Shown here: positions 14,566 to 22,870 of the stretch, one piece after another
Layout: each line of letters starts with the position of its first letter
Position numbering within the stretch: position 1 is the stretch's first letter
Source of the DNA: an uncultured Bacteroidia bacterium
Lineage (GTDB): Bacteria; Bacteroidota; Bacteroidia; Bacteroidales; F082
Assembly: GCA_902786745.1 (NCBI GenBank)
Contig: CADADR010000005.1
Location: 1-64,000 of the forward strand
Reading direction: 5' to 3'
Length of the DNA: 64,000 nt
Position numbers and translations under genes: made by a program
Notes under the pieces: model-generated
Told to the model about the DNA's origin: nothing
Databases searched by the model: none
What the model saw: only the letters and a program-made list of their open reading frames with translations

Positions 14566-16008
14566 ATGGAACAACTCATAAGCACAATCAGCGGCTACGT
14601 GTGGAGTCCGGCCCTGGTGGCCATCTGCCTCTTGGCGGGACTCTATTTCTCCGTCGGCACACGCTTCGTGCAGGTGCGCCGTTTCGGCGAGATGGCACGG
14701 CTGCTCTTTTCCACTGATAAGTCACAAAAGACGGGTATCACTTCTTTTCAGGCTTTCTCCATGGCCCTCTCAGGGCGCGTGGGCACGGGCAACATCGTGG
14801 GCGTGGCCACCGCCATCGGCTACGGCGGACCGGGTGCCATCGTCTGGATGTGGATCATCGCCTTCCTGGGTGCGGGCTCGGCCTTCTCCGAGGCTACCTT
14901 GGCACAGATCTATAAGGAAGAACACAAAGGGCAGTTCCGTGGCGGTCCAGCCTATTACATCGAGAAAGGCTTGAAGTGCAAGTGGTTGGCGGTTTTCTTC
15001 GCTGTCATATCGGTCTTGGCATGCGGCTGGTTCCTGCCTCCAGTGCAGTCCAACGGCATCGCCATCTCGTTCTCCAACACGCTGCATGTCGATCCGGCTT
15101 GGGTCGGTGCTGTCGTCGCCTTGCTGATAGGCTTGGTGGTGATGGGTGGCGTGAAACGCATCGCCAATGTGGCTCAGATTGTGGCACCATTTATGGCTGT
15201 CCTCTATGTGTTGCTTTCCATCGTGGTGTTGGCCTTCCATATCACCGAGGTGCCCCACGCCTTTATGGATATGATTCACAGCGCTTTCGGCATGAAAGAG
15301 GCCTTGGGTGGCATCTTGGGCAGTACCATAGCCTGGGGCGTGAAGCGTGGCATCTATAGCAACGAGGCGGGACAAGGCACGGGCGCCATCGTGGCGGGCG
15401 CAGCCAAGGTGTCGCATCCCGTCAAGCAGGGACTGGTGCAGGCCTTCTCTGTGTATATCGATACCTTATTGGTATGCACCGCTACCGCCGTGATGATCTT
15501 GGCTTGTAAGACCTATAACGTCTTCGATGGCGCAGGCAATATCCTCGTTGCTGCCGAAGGCGTGGATCTGGGTGCACCAGGCGTTAATTACACCTCGGCA
15601 GCCTTAGGTACTTTCTTGGGCGCCAACTGGGGCGGCATCATCGTCTCAGTGGCTTTGTTTTTCTTTGCCTTCACGACTATTATGGCCTACTATTACTATG
15701 CCGAGACGAATCTCGTCTATCTCTTCGGCAAGGGCAAAAAAGAACATGTCTTGATTTGGGTGCTGCGTCTTGGTGTGGTGGGCATGGTGTTCTTCGGCTC
15801 ACTCTATGAAGCTAAGGCCATGTGGGATCTCGGCGATATCGGTGTAGGTACCATGGCATGGGTGAATATCATCGTCATCCTGTTGCTCTCGCCCAAGGCG
15901 TTCAAGGCACTGAAGTCATACGAACGCCAGAAGAAAGAAGGCAAGGAACCCGTCTTCGACCCTAAGGAAATCGGTGCAAAGGGCGCGGATTTCTGGGAGA
16001 ATAAATAA
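14566..16008 (+). CDS. Sodium:alanine/glycine symporter, AGCS family
   Basis: 480 residues, about 10-11 membrane segments. Family signatures seen are GRVGTGNIVGVATAIGYGGPGAIVWMW, GGPAYYIEKGL and GVKRGIYSNEAGQGTGAIV. It imports alanine or glycine with Na+. A promoter element TATCTTTG lies at 14536-14543. No riboswitch is visible in the 22-base leader before the ATG. The glycine-riboswitch-like small RNA at 13.6 kb is on the opposite strand and points away. Confidence 0.92.
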   Translation: MEQLISTISGYVWSPALVAICLLAGLYFSVGTRFVQVRRFGEMARLLFSTDKSQKTGITSFQAFSMALSGRVGTGNIVGVATAIGYGGPGAIVWMWIIAFLGAGSAFSEATLAQIYKEEHKGQFRGGPAYYIEKGLKCKWLAVFFAVISVLACGWFLPPVQSNGIAISFSNTLHVDPAWVGAVVALLIGLVVMGGVKRIANVAQIVAPFMAVLYVLLSIVVLAFHITEVPHAFMDMIHSAFGMKEALGGILGSTIAWGVKRGIYSNEAGQGTGAIVAGAAKVSHPVKQGLVQAFSVYIDTLLVCTATAVMILACKTYNVFDGAGNILVAAEGVDLGAPGVNYTSAALGTFLGANWGGIIVSVALFFFAFTTIMAYYYYAETNLVYLFGKGKKEHVLIWVLRLGVVGMVFFGSLYEAKAMWDLGDIGVGTMAWVNIIVILLLSPKAFKALKSYERQKKEGKEPVFDPKEIGAKGADFWENK

Positions 16009-16105
16009 ATAGTTATATGCCATCCATATTGTATAATTGTTTATTTTTGCACAATGAAACAAGAATTCAATTACCAGCCAAACTATTAACCAAATAAATT
16101 AAAAA

Positions 16106-16591
16106 ATGAAAAAAGTAACATTTTTCCTCGCCGCCCTGCTTATCGGTGGCATGATGTTCACAAGTTGCAAGAAAGATGACCCACAACCCACACCTACACC
16201 CGAGCCAGAGTCGAAAACCGCCAAAGTGGTGTACAAACTTGGCAACTCCACTATGGTGCAAACAGTTTCGGATTGCTTCAAGTACACTTTTTCTTATCAA
16301 GGAGCAGACGGACAAATGGTCACGGTTAACGATGTTACCCTGCCTTGGACTTCCCCTGAACTCACCGTCACCCTTCCTTTCACTGCCAAAATGGAAGGCC
16401 AAGCCACATTCAACGAAGCAGATCTTCCAGACCCAGTCATTTTCGGCCAGCTCTATTACCTCTATGCAAATGGAGATGAATGCCAATTTGGGGGAGAACT
16501 TATGGCTGTTGAGAGAAATGCTTTTATGCCATATTTAGCTGAAAATCCTGATATACTGAAGTTCAGCTACTCGAAGACCATCAATCGTTAA
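16106..16591 (+). CDS. Lipoprotein, member of a tandem paralogous pair
   Basis: 161 residues. Signal peptide II MKKVTFFLAALLIGGMMFTSC with the lipid-acceptor Cys21, followed by KKDD and a Pro/Glu linker. The mature part is beta-rich with VTLPWTSPE in the middle. The downstream gene has the same length, signal peptide and central VTLPWTSP motif. No family recognised. Likely exposed at the outer membrane; the acidic residues after Cys may act as an export signal in Bacteroidota. A TATTTTTG element is at 16042-16049. Confidence 0.75.
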   Translation: MKKVTFFLAALLIGGMMFTSCKKDDPQPTPTPEPESKTAKVVYKLGNSTMVQTVSDCFKYTFSYQGADGQMVTVNDVTLPWTSPELTVTLPFTAKMEGQATFNEADLPDPVIFGQLYYLYANGDECQFGGELMAVERNAFMPYLAENPDILKFSYSKTINR

Positions 16592-16643
16592 TGACTTTAG
16601 GAACAGAGAAATAAAGTATTCTAATATTTAAATCAACTTCATT

Positions 16644-17129
16644 ATGAAAAAAGTAATGTTTTTACTCGCCACCCTGCTTATCGGTGGCATGATGTTCACG
16701 GGCTGCAAGAAAGACAACACTCCTGGTAGTGACCCGGCAAGCAAAACTTTCAAGGTCTCCTATGCCCTTGGCAATAAAACCACAGCCGCTTTAGGTATTG
16801 AGCTTGTCACTTCCGACTGCTTTAAGTTTGATGTGACCTACACTGGCGCTAATGGCGAACAGGTTGAGGTAAAAGGCGTTACCCTGCCTTGGACTAGTCC
16901 TTCTATCGAGGTGAAAGCTCCTTTCAAAGCCAAGATCGAAGCCAAACCCGTTTATGATGAGGCTCAGCTTCCCGACACATTTGCCTATGGTGCAATTCCT
17001 TCTATCTACAAAGATAATATGGAAGTCAAGAGAGGTGGTGAAATTGCCAATCGCACCAAGGTTAAGTTCTTGGAAATAATGCAAGAAAGCCCCGAAGAAC
17101 TTATCATGAAAGCTGAATATGATTTCTGA
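16644..17129 (+). CDS. Lipoprotein, second member of the tandem pair
   Basis: 161 residues. MKKVMFLLATLLIGGMMFTGC (Cys21) is nearly identical to the signal peptide of the preceding gene. The mature parts share SDCFK, Y-x-GA-x-G, VTLPWTSP and PDP/PDT-containing segments but differ elsewhere, so this is a diverged duplication. It starts 52 bases after the first gene and is probably on the same transcript, ending at the terminator at 17163-17206. Function unknown. Confidence 0.75.
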   Translation: MKKVMFLLATLLIGGMMFTGCKKDNTPGSDPASKTFKVSYALGNKTTAALGIELVTSDCFKFDVTYTGANGEQVEVKGVTLPWTSPSIEVKAPFKAKIEAKPVYDEAQLPDTFAYGAIPSIYKDNMEVKRGGEIANRTKVKFLEIMQESPEELIMKAEYDF

Positions 17130-17162
17130 TTTCCAGTAAGTTAGAAATTCCTACTTCAAGTA

Positions 17163-17206
17163 TTTGCCCGACCTTCAAGTGATGGAGGCCGGGCAAATTG
17201 TTTTTT
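17163..17206 (+). terminator. Terminator after the lipoprotein pair
   Basis: TTTGCCCG (17163-17170) pairs with CGGGCAAA (17190-17197), with further pairing inside, followed by TTGTTTTTT. It separates the lipoproteins from the convergent mfd gene. Confidence 0.75.
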
Positions 17207-20200
17207 CAATTGACGTTTTGCATCTCTCTCAACAATTCCAGCGCCTGTGTCACTGTTTCCACCTCCTTGACGGTGAGTTGCAGCTTGTCGTTGACCTCCT
17301 TGAGCGCAGTGCGCTTCGGATGGCTCATGATGTACTGCATGATCTGCATGTAGGTGCTGCTTTCGTAGTATTTCGAGGCCTGGTTGCTGACGAAATAGGC
17401 CGTCATGTTGTGGTGACGCAACAAGATCTTTTCGAAGCCAAGGTCCTTGGCGATCCAGCGTAGACGTACTGTGTTCAATAGGTCGTTGACCTGCTTGGGG
17501 ATAGGCCCGAAGCGGTCGATGAGCTGGTCGGTAAACTTCATCAGGCTCTCCTCGGTCTTGGTGCGGTCGAGCTCGCTGTAAAGGCTGACGCGCTCCTGCG
17601 TCGAGTTGATATAGTCGGCGGGGAAGCGCACCTCCATGTCGGTCTCGATGGTGCAGTCGGCGACATACGACTTCTCTTCTTCCTTTTCAAAAATATCCTG
17701 AAATTCGGTTTCTTTCAGCTCGAGGATGGCCTCGTCGAGGATCTTGTGGTAGGTCTCAAAGCCGATGTCGTTGATGAAGCCGCTCTGTTCGGCACCGAGG
17801 ATGTTGCCAGCGCCACGGATGTCCAAGTCGCGCATGGCGATGTTGATGCCTTCGCCGAGGTCGGAGAACTCCTCCAAGGCGCGGAGACGTTTTTGAGCCT
17901 CTTGGGTCAAGGTGTTGAGCGGAGGTGTCAGCAGGTAGCAGAAGGCCTTCTTGTTGGAACGGCCCACGCGTCCGCGCAGCTGATGCAGGTCGCTGAGGCC
18001 ATAACGGTGGGCGTCGTTGATGATGATGGTGTTGGCGTTGGGGATGTCCAAGCCCGACTCCACGATGGTGGTGCAGAGCAGCACGTCATAGTCGCCGTTG
18101 ATGAAGCCAAGCATGATGTCCTCAAGCTTCGAGCCTTCCATCTGGCCATGGGCGACGGCGATGCGCACGCCCGGCACGTACTTCAGGATGAAGTCGTGCA
18201 CGTCCATGATGTTTTGGATGCGGTTGTGGATGAAGAAGACCTGCCCGTTGCGGGCCAGCTCAAATTGGATGGCGTCGCGGATGAGCTCCCCGTCGAAGCC
18301 ACGCAACTCGGTCTGCACGGGATAGCGGTTGGGCGGCGGAGTGGTGATGACGCTGAGGTCGCGGGCGCCCATCATGGAGAACTGCAGCGTTCTGGGGATA
18401 GGCGTGGCGGTCAAAGTCAGCGTGTCGACATTGGCCTTCATCTCTTTCAGTTTCTCCTTCACGGCCACGCCGAATTTCTGTTCCTCGTCGATAACGAGCA
18501 AGCCCAGGTCCTTGAACTTCACATCTTTTCCTGTGAGGCGGTGCGTCCCGATGATGATGTCGATTTCGCCTTTCTCGAGGCGTTTCAGGATTTCGTTTTG
18601 TTGCTTGGCGGTCTTGAAGCGGTTGAGGTATTCGATGGTGACGGGGAAGCCATCGAAACGTTCGCAGAAGGTGTGGTAGTGTTGTAGGGCAAGTACCGTC
18701 GTTGGCACGAGCACGGCCACTTGTTTCGAGTCGCAGCAGGCCTTGAAGGCGGCACGCATGGCCACCTCGGTCTTGCCGAAGCCGACATCGCCGCAGACGA
18801 GGCGGTCCATGGGGTTCTCGCTCTCCATGTCGCGTTTCACGTCGTTGGTGGCTTTCAGCTGGTCGGGGGTGTCCTCGTAGATGAAAGAGGCCTCCAACTC
18901 GTTTTGCAGGTAGTTGTCGGGCGAGAACTTGAAGCCAGGCGTGCGTTTGCGCTCGGCGTATAGTTTAATCAACTCGCGGGCGATGTCCTTGACCTTACTC
19001 TTGGTCTTGTTTTTCAAGCGGTTCCAAGCGCCGCTGCCGAGGGTGCTGAGTTTGGGCTCAGTGCCGTCCTTGCTGCTGTATTTGGCGATGCGGTGCAGCG
19101 AGTGGATGCTCACATAGAGCAGGTCGCCGTTGTTGTATATCAGGCGGATGGCCTCCTGTTGTTTGCCGTTGTTATCAATGGTCTCCAAACCATCGAAGCG
19201 TCCGATGCCGTGGTCGATGTGGGTGACATAGTCGCCGGGCTTCAGCTCATAGAGGTCTTTCAGCGTGATAGCCTGCTTGGTCGAGAAGTTGTCGCGCAGG
19301 TGGAAGCGGTGGTAACGCTCAAAGATCTGGTGGTCGGTGTAGCAGCACACCTTCAGGTCCTCGTCGATGAAGCCGCCGTGTATGGCGATGGTCTCGGTCT
19401 CGAAGTCGCGATGGCTCTCGTCGTTGTGGTTGATGTCGTTCAGAATCGCTTGGATACGAGAGAGTTGCTTGCTGCTCTCCGAGAACACGATGACGCGGTA
19501 GCCTTCCTCCTTATGTGCTGCAATGTCGTCAATGAGCAAGTTGAAGTTCTTGCTGAAGATAGGCTGAGGCTTGGTATGGAAGTTGACAATTGATAATTGA
19601 GAATTGATAATTGACAATTTGCTGGTGGTGCCAAACTCAACCGTGGGGTGCTTTGTAAGGTTATTAAGCAACTCATCCGACTTGCTGAACAACTGTCCAG
19701 GTTTCAAAGCCTTGACTTCCTCGTCCTGCTCTTGCATCTTCTCGAAGGCTTCCACGGCACGGTCGTATTCTTTGTCGACCTGCGTGGCGAAGAAGGCCAT
19801 GTCGGTGAGCCACACGGTGGTAGTGTCGGGCAGGTATTGCAGGATGGCTTCGCGGTCTTCGATGAAGGCGCGTTCCTGCATGTTGGGTAGCAGCACGATT
19901 TGTTTCAGCTGCTCGATAGAGAGTTGGTCGGCGATGTTGAAGCTACGGATGCTGTCGACCTCGTCGCCGAAGAACTCGATACGATACGGGTAGTCGTTGG
20001 CGAACGAAAACACGTCAACCAGGCCGCCACGGATGGCAAACTGTCCTGGCTCCACCACGAAATCGACATTCTCAAATTCGTAGTCGTAGAGCAAGTCAGT
20101 GAGGAAATCGAGGTTGATTTTGTCGCCCACCTTGATTTTGAAGGTGTTCTTGGCCAAGAGCTTACGGGTGAAGACCTTCTCACTCAGTGCCTCTGGGTAA

Positions 20201-20583
20201 CTGACGATCAAGGTCTTGCGCTCGGAGGTGGAGACGCGTTGCAGCACTTCGGTGCGCGAGAGGATATAGGTGTTGTCGGGCTTCTCGGGCTCGTAAGGAC
20301 GTTTGTAAGAGGTGGGGTAGAAGAGCACCTGCTTCTTGCTGTAGTCCATGCCGCGCTCGCCAAGGAGGCTCTCGAGGTCGTTATAAAAATAGGCTGCGTC
20401 TTCCTTGTCGGCGCAGACGATAAGGTGCTGGCCGCCTATCTGCCGGAAGGTTTCCTCCACGACGAAGGCCTTCGACGAAGCCGCCAGGTTCGAACAAAGC
20501 AAATGCCCTCCATCGCGCAAAGCCTTGACTATCGCGTCGATGTGGGCATCAGCTTTATAAGGTTGGTACTTTATGCTTGCCAC
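17206..20583 (-). CDS. mfd: Transcription-repair coupling factor Mfd
   Basis: 1125 residues, the expected size. Mfd removes RNA polymerase stalled at lesions and recruits UvrA. In order: a UvrB-like N-terminal region, a CarD-like RNA polymerase interaction domain (LKPGDYVTHIDHGIGRFDGLE), a RecG-like helicase with Walker A GDVGFGKTEVAMR, DEEQKFGV and SATPIPRTLQFS, motif VI (HQLRGRVGRSNKKAFCYLL) and the C-terminal TRCF domain. At about residues 322-334 the peptide KLSIINSQLSIVN is encoded by an A/T-rich repeat (19583-19619) and looks like an in-frame repeat insertion. The gene otherwise appears intact. Confidence 0.97.
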   Translation of the reverse strand: MASIKYQPYKADAHIDAIVKALRDGGHLLCSNLAASSKAFVVEETFRQIGGQHLIVCADKEDAAYFYNDLESLLGERGMDYSKKQVLFYPTSYKRPYEPEKPDNTYILSRTEVLQRVSTSERKTLIVSYPEALSEKVFTRKLLAKNTFKIKVGDKINLDFLTDLLYDYEFENVDFVVEPGQFAIRGGLVDVFSFANDYPYRIEFFGDEVDSIRSFNIADQLSIEQLKQIVLLPNMQERAFIEDREAILQYLPDTTTVWLTDMAFFATQVDKEYDRAVEAFEKMQEQDEEVKALKPGQLFSKSDELLNNLTKHPTVEFGTTSKLSIINSQLSIVNFHTKPQPIFSKNFNLLIDDIAAHKEEGYRVIVFSESSKQLSRIQAILNDINHNDESHRDFETETIAIHGGFIDEDLKVCCYTDHQIFERYHRFHLRDNFSTKQAITLKDLYELKPGDYVTHIDHGIGRFDGLETIDNNGKQQEAIRLIYNNGDLLYVSIHSLHRIAKYSSKDGTEPKLSTLGSGAWNRLKNKTKSKVKDIARELIKLYAERKRTPGFKFSPDNYLQNELEASFIYEDTPDQLKATNDVKRDMESENPMDRLVCGDVGFGKTEVAMRAAFKACCDSKQVAVLVPTTVLALQHYHTFCERFDGFPVTIEYLNRFKTAKQQNEILKRLEKGEIDIIIGTHRLTGKDVKFKDLGLLVIDEEQKFGVAVKEKLKEMKANVDTLTLTATPIPRTLQFSMMGARDLSVITTPPPNRYPVQTELRGFDGELIRDAIQFELARNGQVFFIHNRIQNIMDVHDFILKYVPGVRIAVAHGQMEGSKLEDIMLGFINGDYDVLLCTTIVESGLDIPNANTIIINDAHRYGLSDLHQLRGRVGRSNKKAFCYLLTPPLNTLTQEAQKRLRALEEFSDLGEGINIAMRDLDIRGAGNILGAEQSGFINDIGFETYHKILDEAILELKETEFQDIFEKEEEKSYVADCTIETDMEVRFPADYINSTQERVSLYSELDRTKTEESLMKFTDQLIDRFGPIPKQVNDLLNTVRLRWIAKDLGFEKILLRHHNMTAYFVSNQASKYYESSTYMQIMQYIMSHPKRTALKEVNDKLQLTVKEVETVTQALELLREMQNVN
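19583..19619. repeat. AATTGA-type repeat inserted in frame in mfd
   Basis: About 37 bases made of alternating TTGACAATTGATAATTGA and its near reverse complement, forming an imperfect palindrome. This sequence type is common between genes in Bacteroidota. Here it is read in frame and adds about 12 residues to Mfd between the N-terminal UvrB-like domains and the CarD-like domain. Confidence 0.7.
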
Positions 20584-20616
20584 AGTATTCAGAAATTGTG
20601 GCGCAAAGATACAAAA

Positions 20617-22623
20617 TTATTCTTCTTCTACCTTCGCTCGCTTCGAGTCCCAAATCATGTAGATGATGATGGCGATGTACATCACCAAGGCGATGAGGCC
20701 GGCCCATGGGGTTTCGTTGAAGAAGCCACCATCGGCAGTACGTGCCACGGCATCCACATTGCAGAACTTGAGGATGGCGCTCACCACACCCATCAAGGCG
20801 CCACCGGCGATGAAGCCCGAGGCGATGAGGGTGCCGCGGTTGTAGCGGGCATCGTTGAGTTTCTGGTCCTTGCTACGGCTGCTCACGAACCACGAGATGG
20901 CGCCACCGATGAGCAGCGGAATGTTGAGGTCGATGGGGATGAACATACCCAAGGCGAAGGGCAGGGCAGGGATCTTGCAGAAGTTGAGGATCAAGGCGAT
21001 GGCGGCACCGATGCCGTAGAGCAGCCAAGGAGCGCTACCGCCCGACATCATCGGCTCGATGACGGCACTCATGGCGTTGGCCTGCGGTGCGACCAATGCA
21101 CCGTCGCCCACGAAACCGTAGGCTTTGTTCAGGATCATGATGACGCCAGCGACGGTGGCAGCAGCTACGGCCACGCCGACGAACTTCCATATCTCTTGCT
21201 TCTTGGGCGTCGTGCCAATCCAGTAACCTACTTTCAGGTCGGTGATGAAGGCACCCGCCACGGCCAAAGCCGTGCAGACCACACCACCGATAATCAAGGT
21301 GGCAGTCATGCCGCTGGGACCGCTAAGTCCGGCAGCGACCATCACCAAGGAGGCCAAAATCAAGGTCATCAAAGTCATGCCGCTCACGGGGTTGCTGCCC
21401 ACGATGGCGATGGCATTGGCGGCCACCGTCGTAAACAGGAAGGCGATGACGGCCACGACCAAGATGCCGATCAAGGCGTGCCATACGTTGTGCACCACAC
21501 CGAACCAGAAGAACAGGAAGGTGACGATGAGCACGGCCACGATGCCGATGACGATGGTCTTCATGGGAATATCTTGTTGCGTGCGGTCGACAGGCTCCAC
21601 AGAGGCTTTCTTGCCCTTGAACTCGTTGGCAGCGAGGCCGACTGACGACTTGATTACGCCCCACGACTTGATGATGCTGATGACACCCGCCATGGCGATG
21701 CCGCCGATGCCGATGTGACGTGCATAGTTCTTGAAGATTTCCTCAGGTGCCATGGAGCCGATGGTGGCGGTGATGCCCGCGTTCATCAGGTCAACGATTT
21801 GGTCGCCCCAGATGAGGTTCATGCCCGGAATGATGATGAACCACACCAGCATGGAGCCGCAGCAGATGATGAAGGCGTATTTCAGGCCGATGATGTAACC
21901 CAAGCCGAGCACGGCGGCACCAGTGTTCACCTTGAACATCAGTTTGGCTTTGTCGGCCAGGGCAGCGCCCCAACCCATCATGCGGGTGGTGAGGGTCTCC
22001 GACCACCAGCCGAAGGTGGAAACGATGAAGTCGTACAAACCGCCAATCAATCCGCTGATAACCAACAATAAGGAGTCCTTACCTTTCTTCTGTCCGCTGA
22101 CCAGCACTTGTGTAGTGGCTGTGGCTTCGGGGAAGGGGAACTTGCCGTGTTGCTCCTTGACGAAGTATTTGCGGAAGGGGATGAGGAACAGGATGCCTAG
22201 GATGCCGCCTAATAAGGAGGCGATGAACACCTGCCAGAAGTTGATTTCGATTTGGTAGCCCTTGCCTTGCAAGATGTAAAGTGCAGGCAAGGTGAAGATG
22301 GCACCAGCCACCACACCGCCAGAGCATCCACCGATGCTTTGGATGATGACGTTTTGCGACAGTGCGTCGTTCTTGCGGGCCAGCCCCGTAAGGCCGATGG
22401 CGATGATGGCGATGGGGATGGCGGCCTCAAACACCTGTCCGACCTTCAGGCCTAGGTAGGCGGCGGCAGCCGAAAACAGGATGGTCATCAGCAGGCCGAT
22501 GCAGACCGACCATACCGTAACTTCCTGGTACTTCTTGTTTTTCGAGAGTATGGGTTCATACTCTTCGCCCGGTTTCAGTTCGCGTTGCGCGTTCTCGGGC
22601 AGTTTGAATTGGTCGTTTTCCAT
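20617..22623 (-). CDS. OPT family oligopeptide transporter
   Basis: 668 residues with about 15-16 membrane segments. Signatures of the OPT family include AAYLGLKVGQVFEAAIPI, GGVVAGAIFTLPALY, FPFPEATATTQVL and the later GALVAPQANAM. It would import small peptides or metal chelates. No peptidase or regulator is adjacent. The 5' side carries the nested-palindrome repeat copy at 22731-22860. Confidence 0.9.
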   Translation of the reverse strand: MENDQFKLPENAQRELKPGEEYEPILSKNKKYQEVTVWSVCIGLLMTILFSAAAAYLGLKVGQVFEAAIPIAIIAIGLTGLARKNDALSQNVIIQSIGGCSGGVVAGAIFTLPALYILQGKGYQIEINFWQVFIASLLGGILGILFLIPFRKYFVKEQHGKFPFPEATATTQVLVSGQKKGKDSLLLVISGLIGGLYDFIVSTFGWWSETLTTRMMGWGAALADKAKLMFKVNTGAAVLGLGYIIGLKYAFIICCGSMLVWFIIIPGMNLIWGDQIVDLMNAGITATIGSMAPEEIFKNYARHIGIGGIAMAGVISIIKSWGVIKSSVGLAANEFKGKKASVEPVDRTQQDIPMKTIVIGIVAVLIVTFLFFWFGVVHNVWHALIGILVVAVIAFLFTTVAANAIAIVGSNPVSGMTLMTLILASLVMVAAGLSGPSGMTATLIIGGVVCTALAVAGAFITDLKVGYWIGTTPKKQEIWKFVGVAVAAATVAGVIMILNKAYGFVGDGALVAPQANAMSAVIEPMMSGGSAPWLLYGIGAAIALILNFCKIPALPFALGMFIPIDLNIPLLIGGAISWFVSSRSKDQKLNDARYNRGTLIASGFIAGGALMGVVSAILKFCNVDAVARTADGGFFNETPWAGLIALVMYIAIIIYMIWDSKRAKVEEE

Positions 22624-22730
22624 AAGGTTCGCTTTTCAAATTTGATTGCAATATTAGGGATTTTGTCGGTTGAAAAGAAGAAAAACCTATAAAAACGAAA
22701 AATAATTACAATATAATGTAGTAATAGTGA

Positions 22731-22860
22731 GAGATTCCCTTCGGGAATGGAGTAACTATAATATGTACACCGCGGCGGCATGAGGTGCTACTTTTGGGTA
22801 ACTTGCTCTTGCCGCCGCTGTATACACTATAACAAACATGCCATTCCCGCAGGGAATCTC
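22731..22860. repeat. Nested-palindrome intergenic repeat, copy A
   Basis: 130 bases. The ends GAGATTCCCTTCGGGAATGG (22731-22750) and 22841-22860 are inverted repeats matching 19 of 20, and each end is itself a small hairpin (ATTCCC-TTC-GGGAAT). Inside, GCGGCGGCA (22772-22780) and TGCCGCCGC (22810-22818) form a second, perfect inverted repeat. Copies B and C (59153-59285, 60594-60725) share the layout. Copy A has the most diverged centre. It lies between the OPT transporter start and the subtilase end. Confidence 0.85.
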
Positions 22861-22870
22861 AATGGTGTGT

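Noticed and set aside
19900..21645. A 581-codon open frame opposite mfd and the OPT gene
   Set aside because: It spans the ends of two well-supported genes on the other strand and has no family pattern; a result of codon bias.
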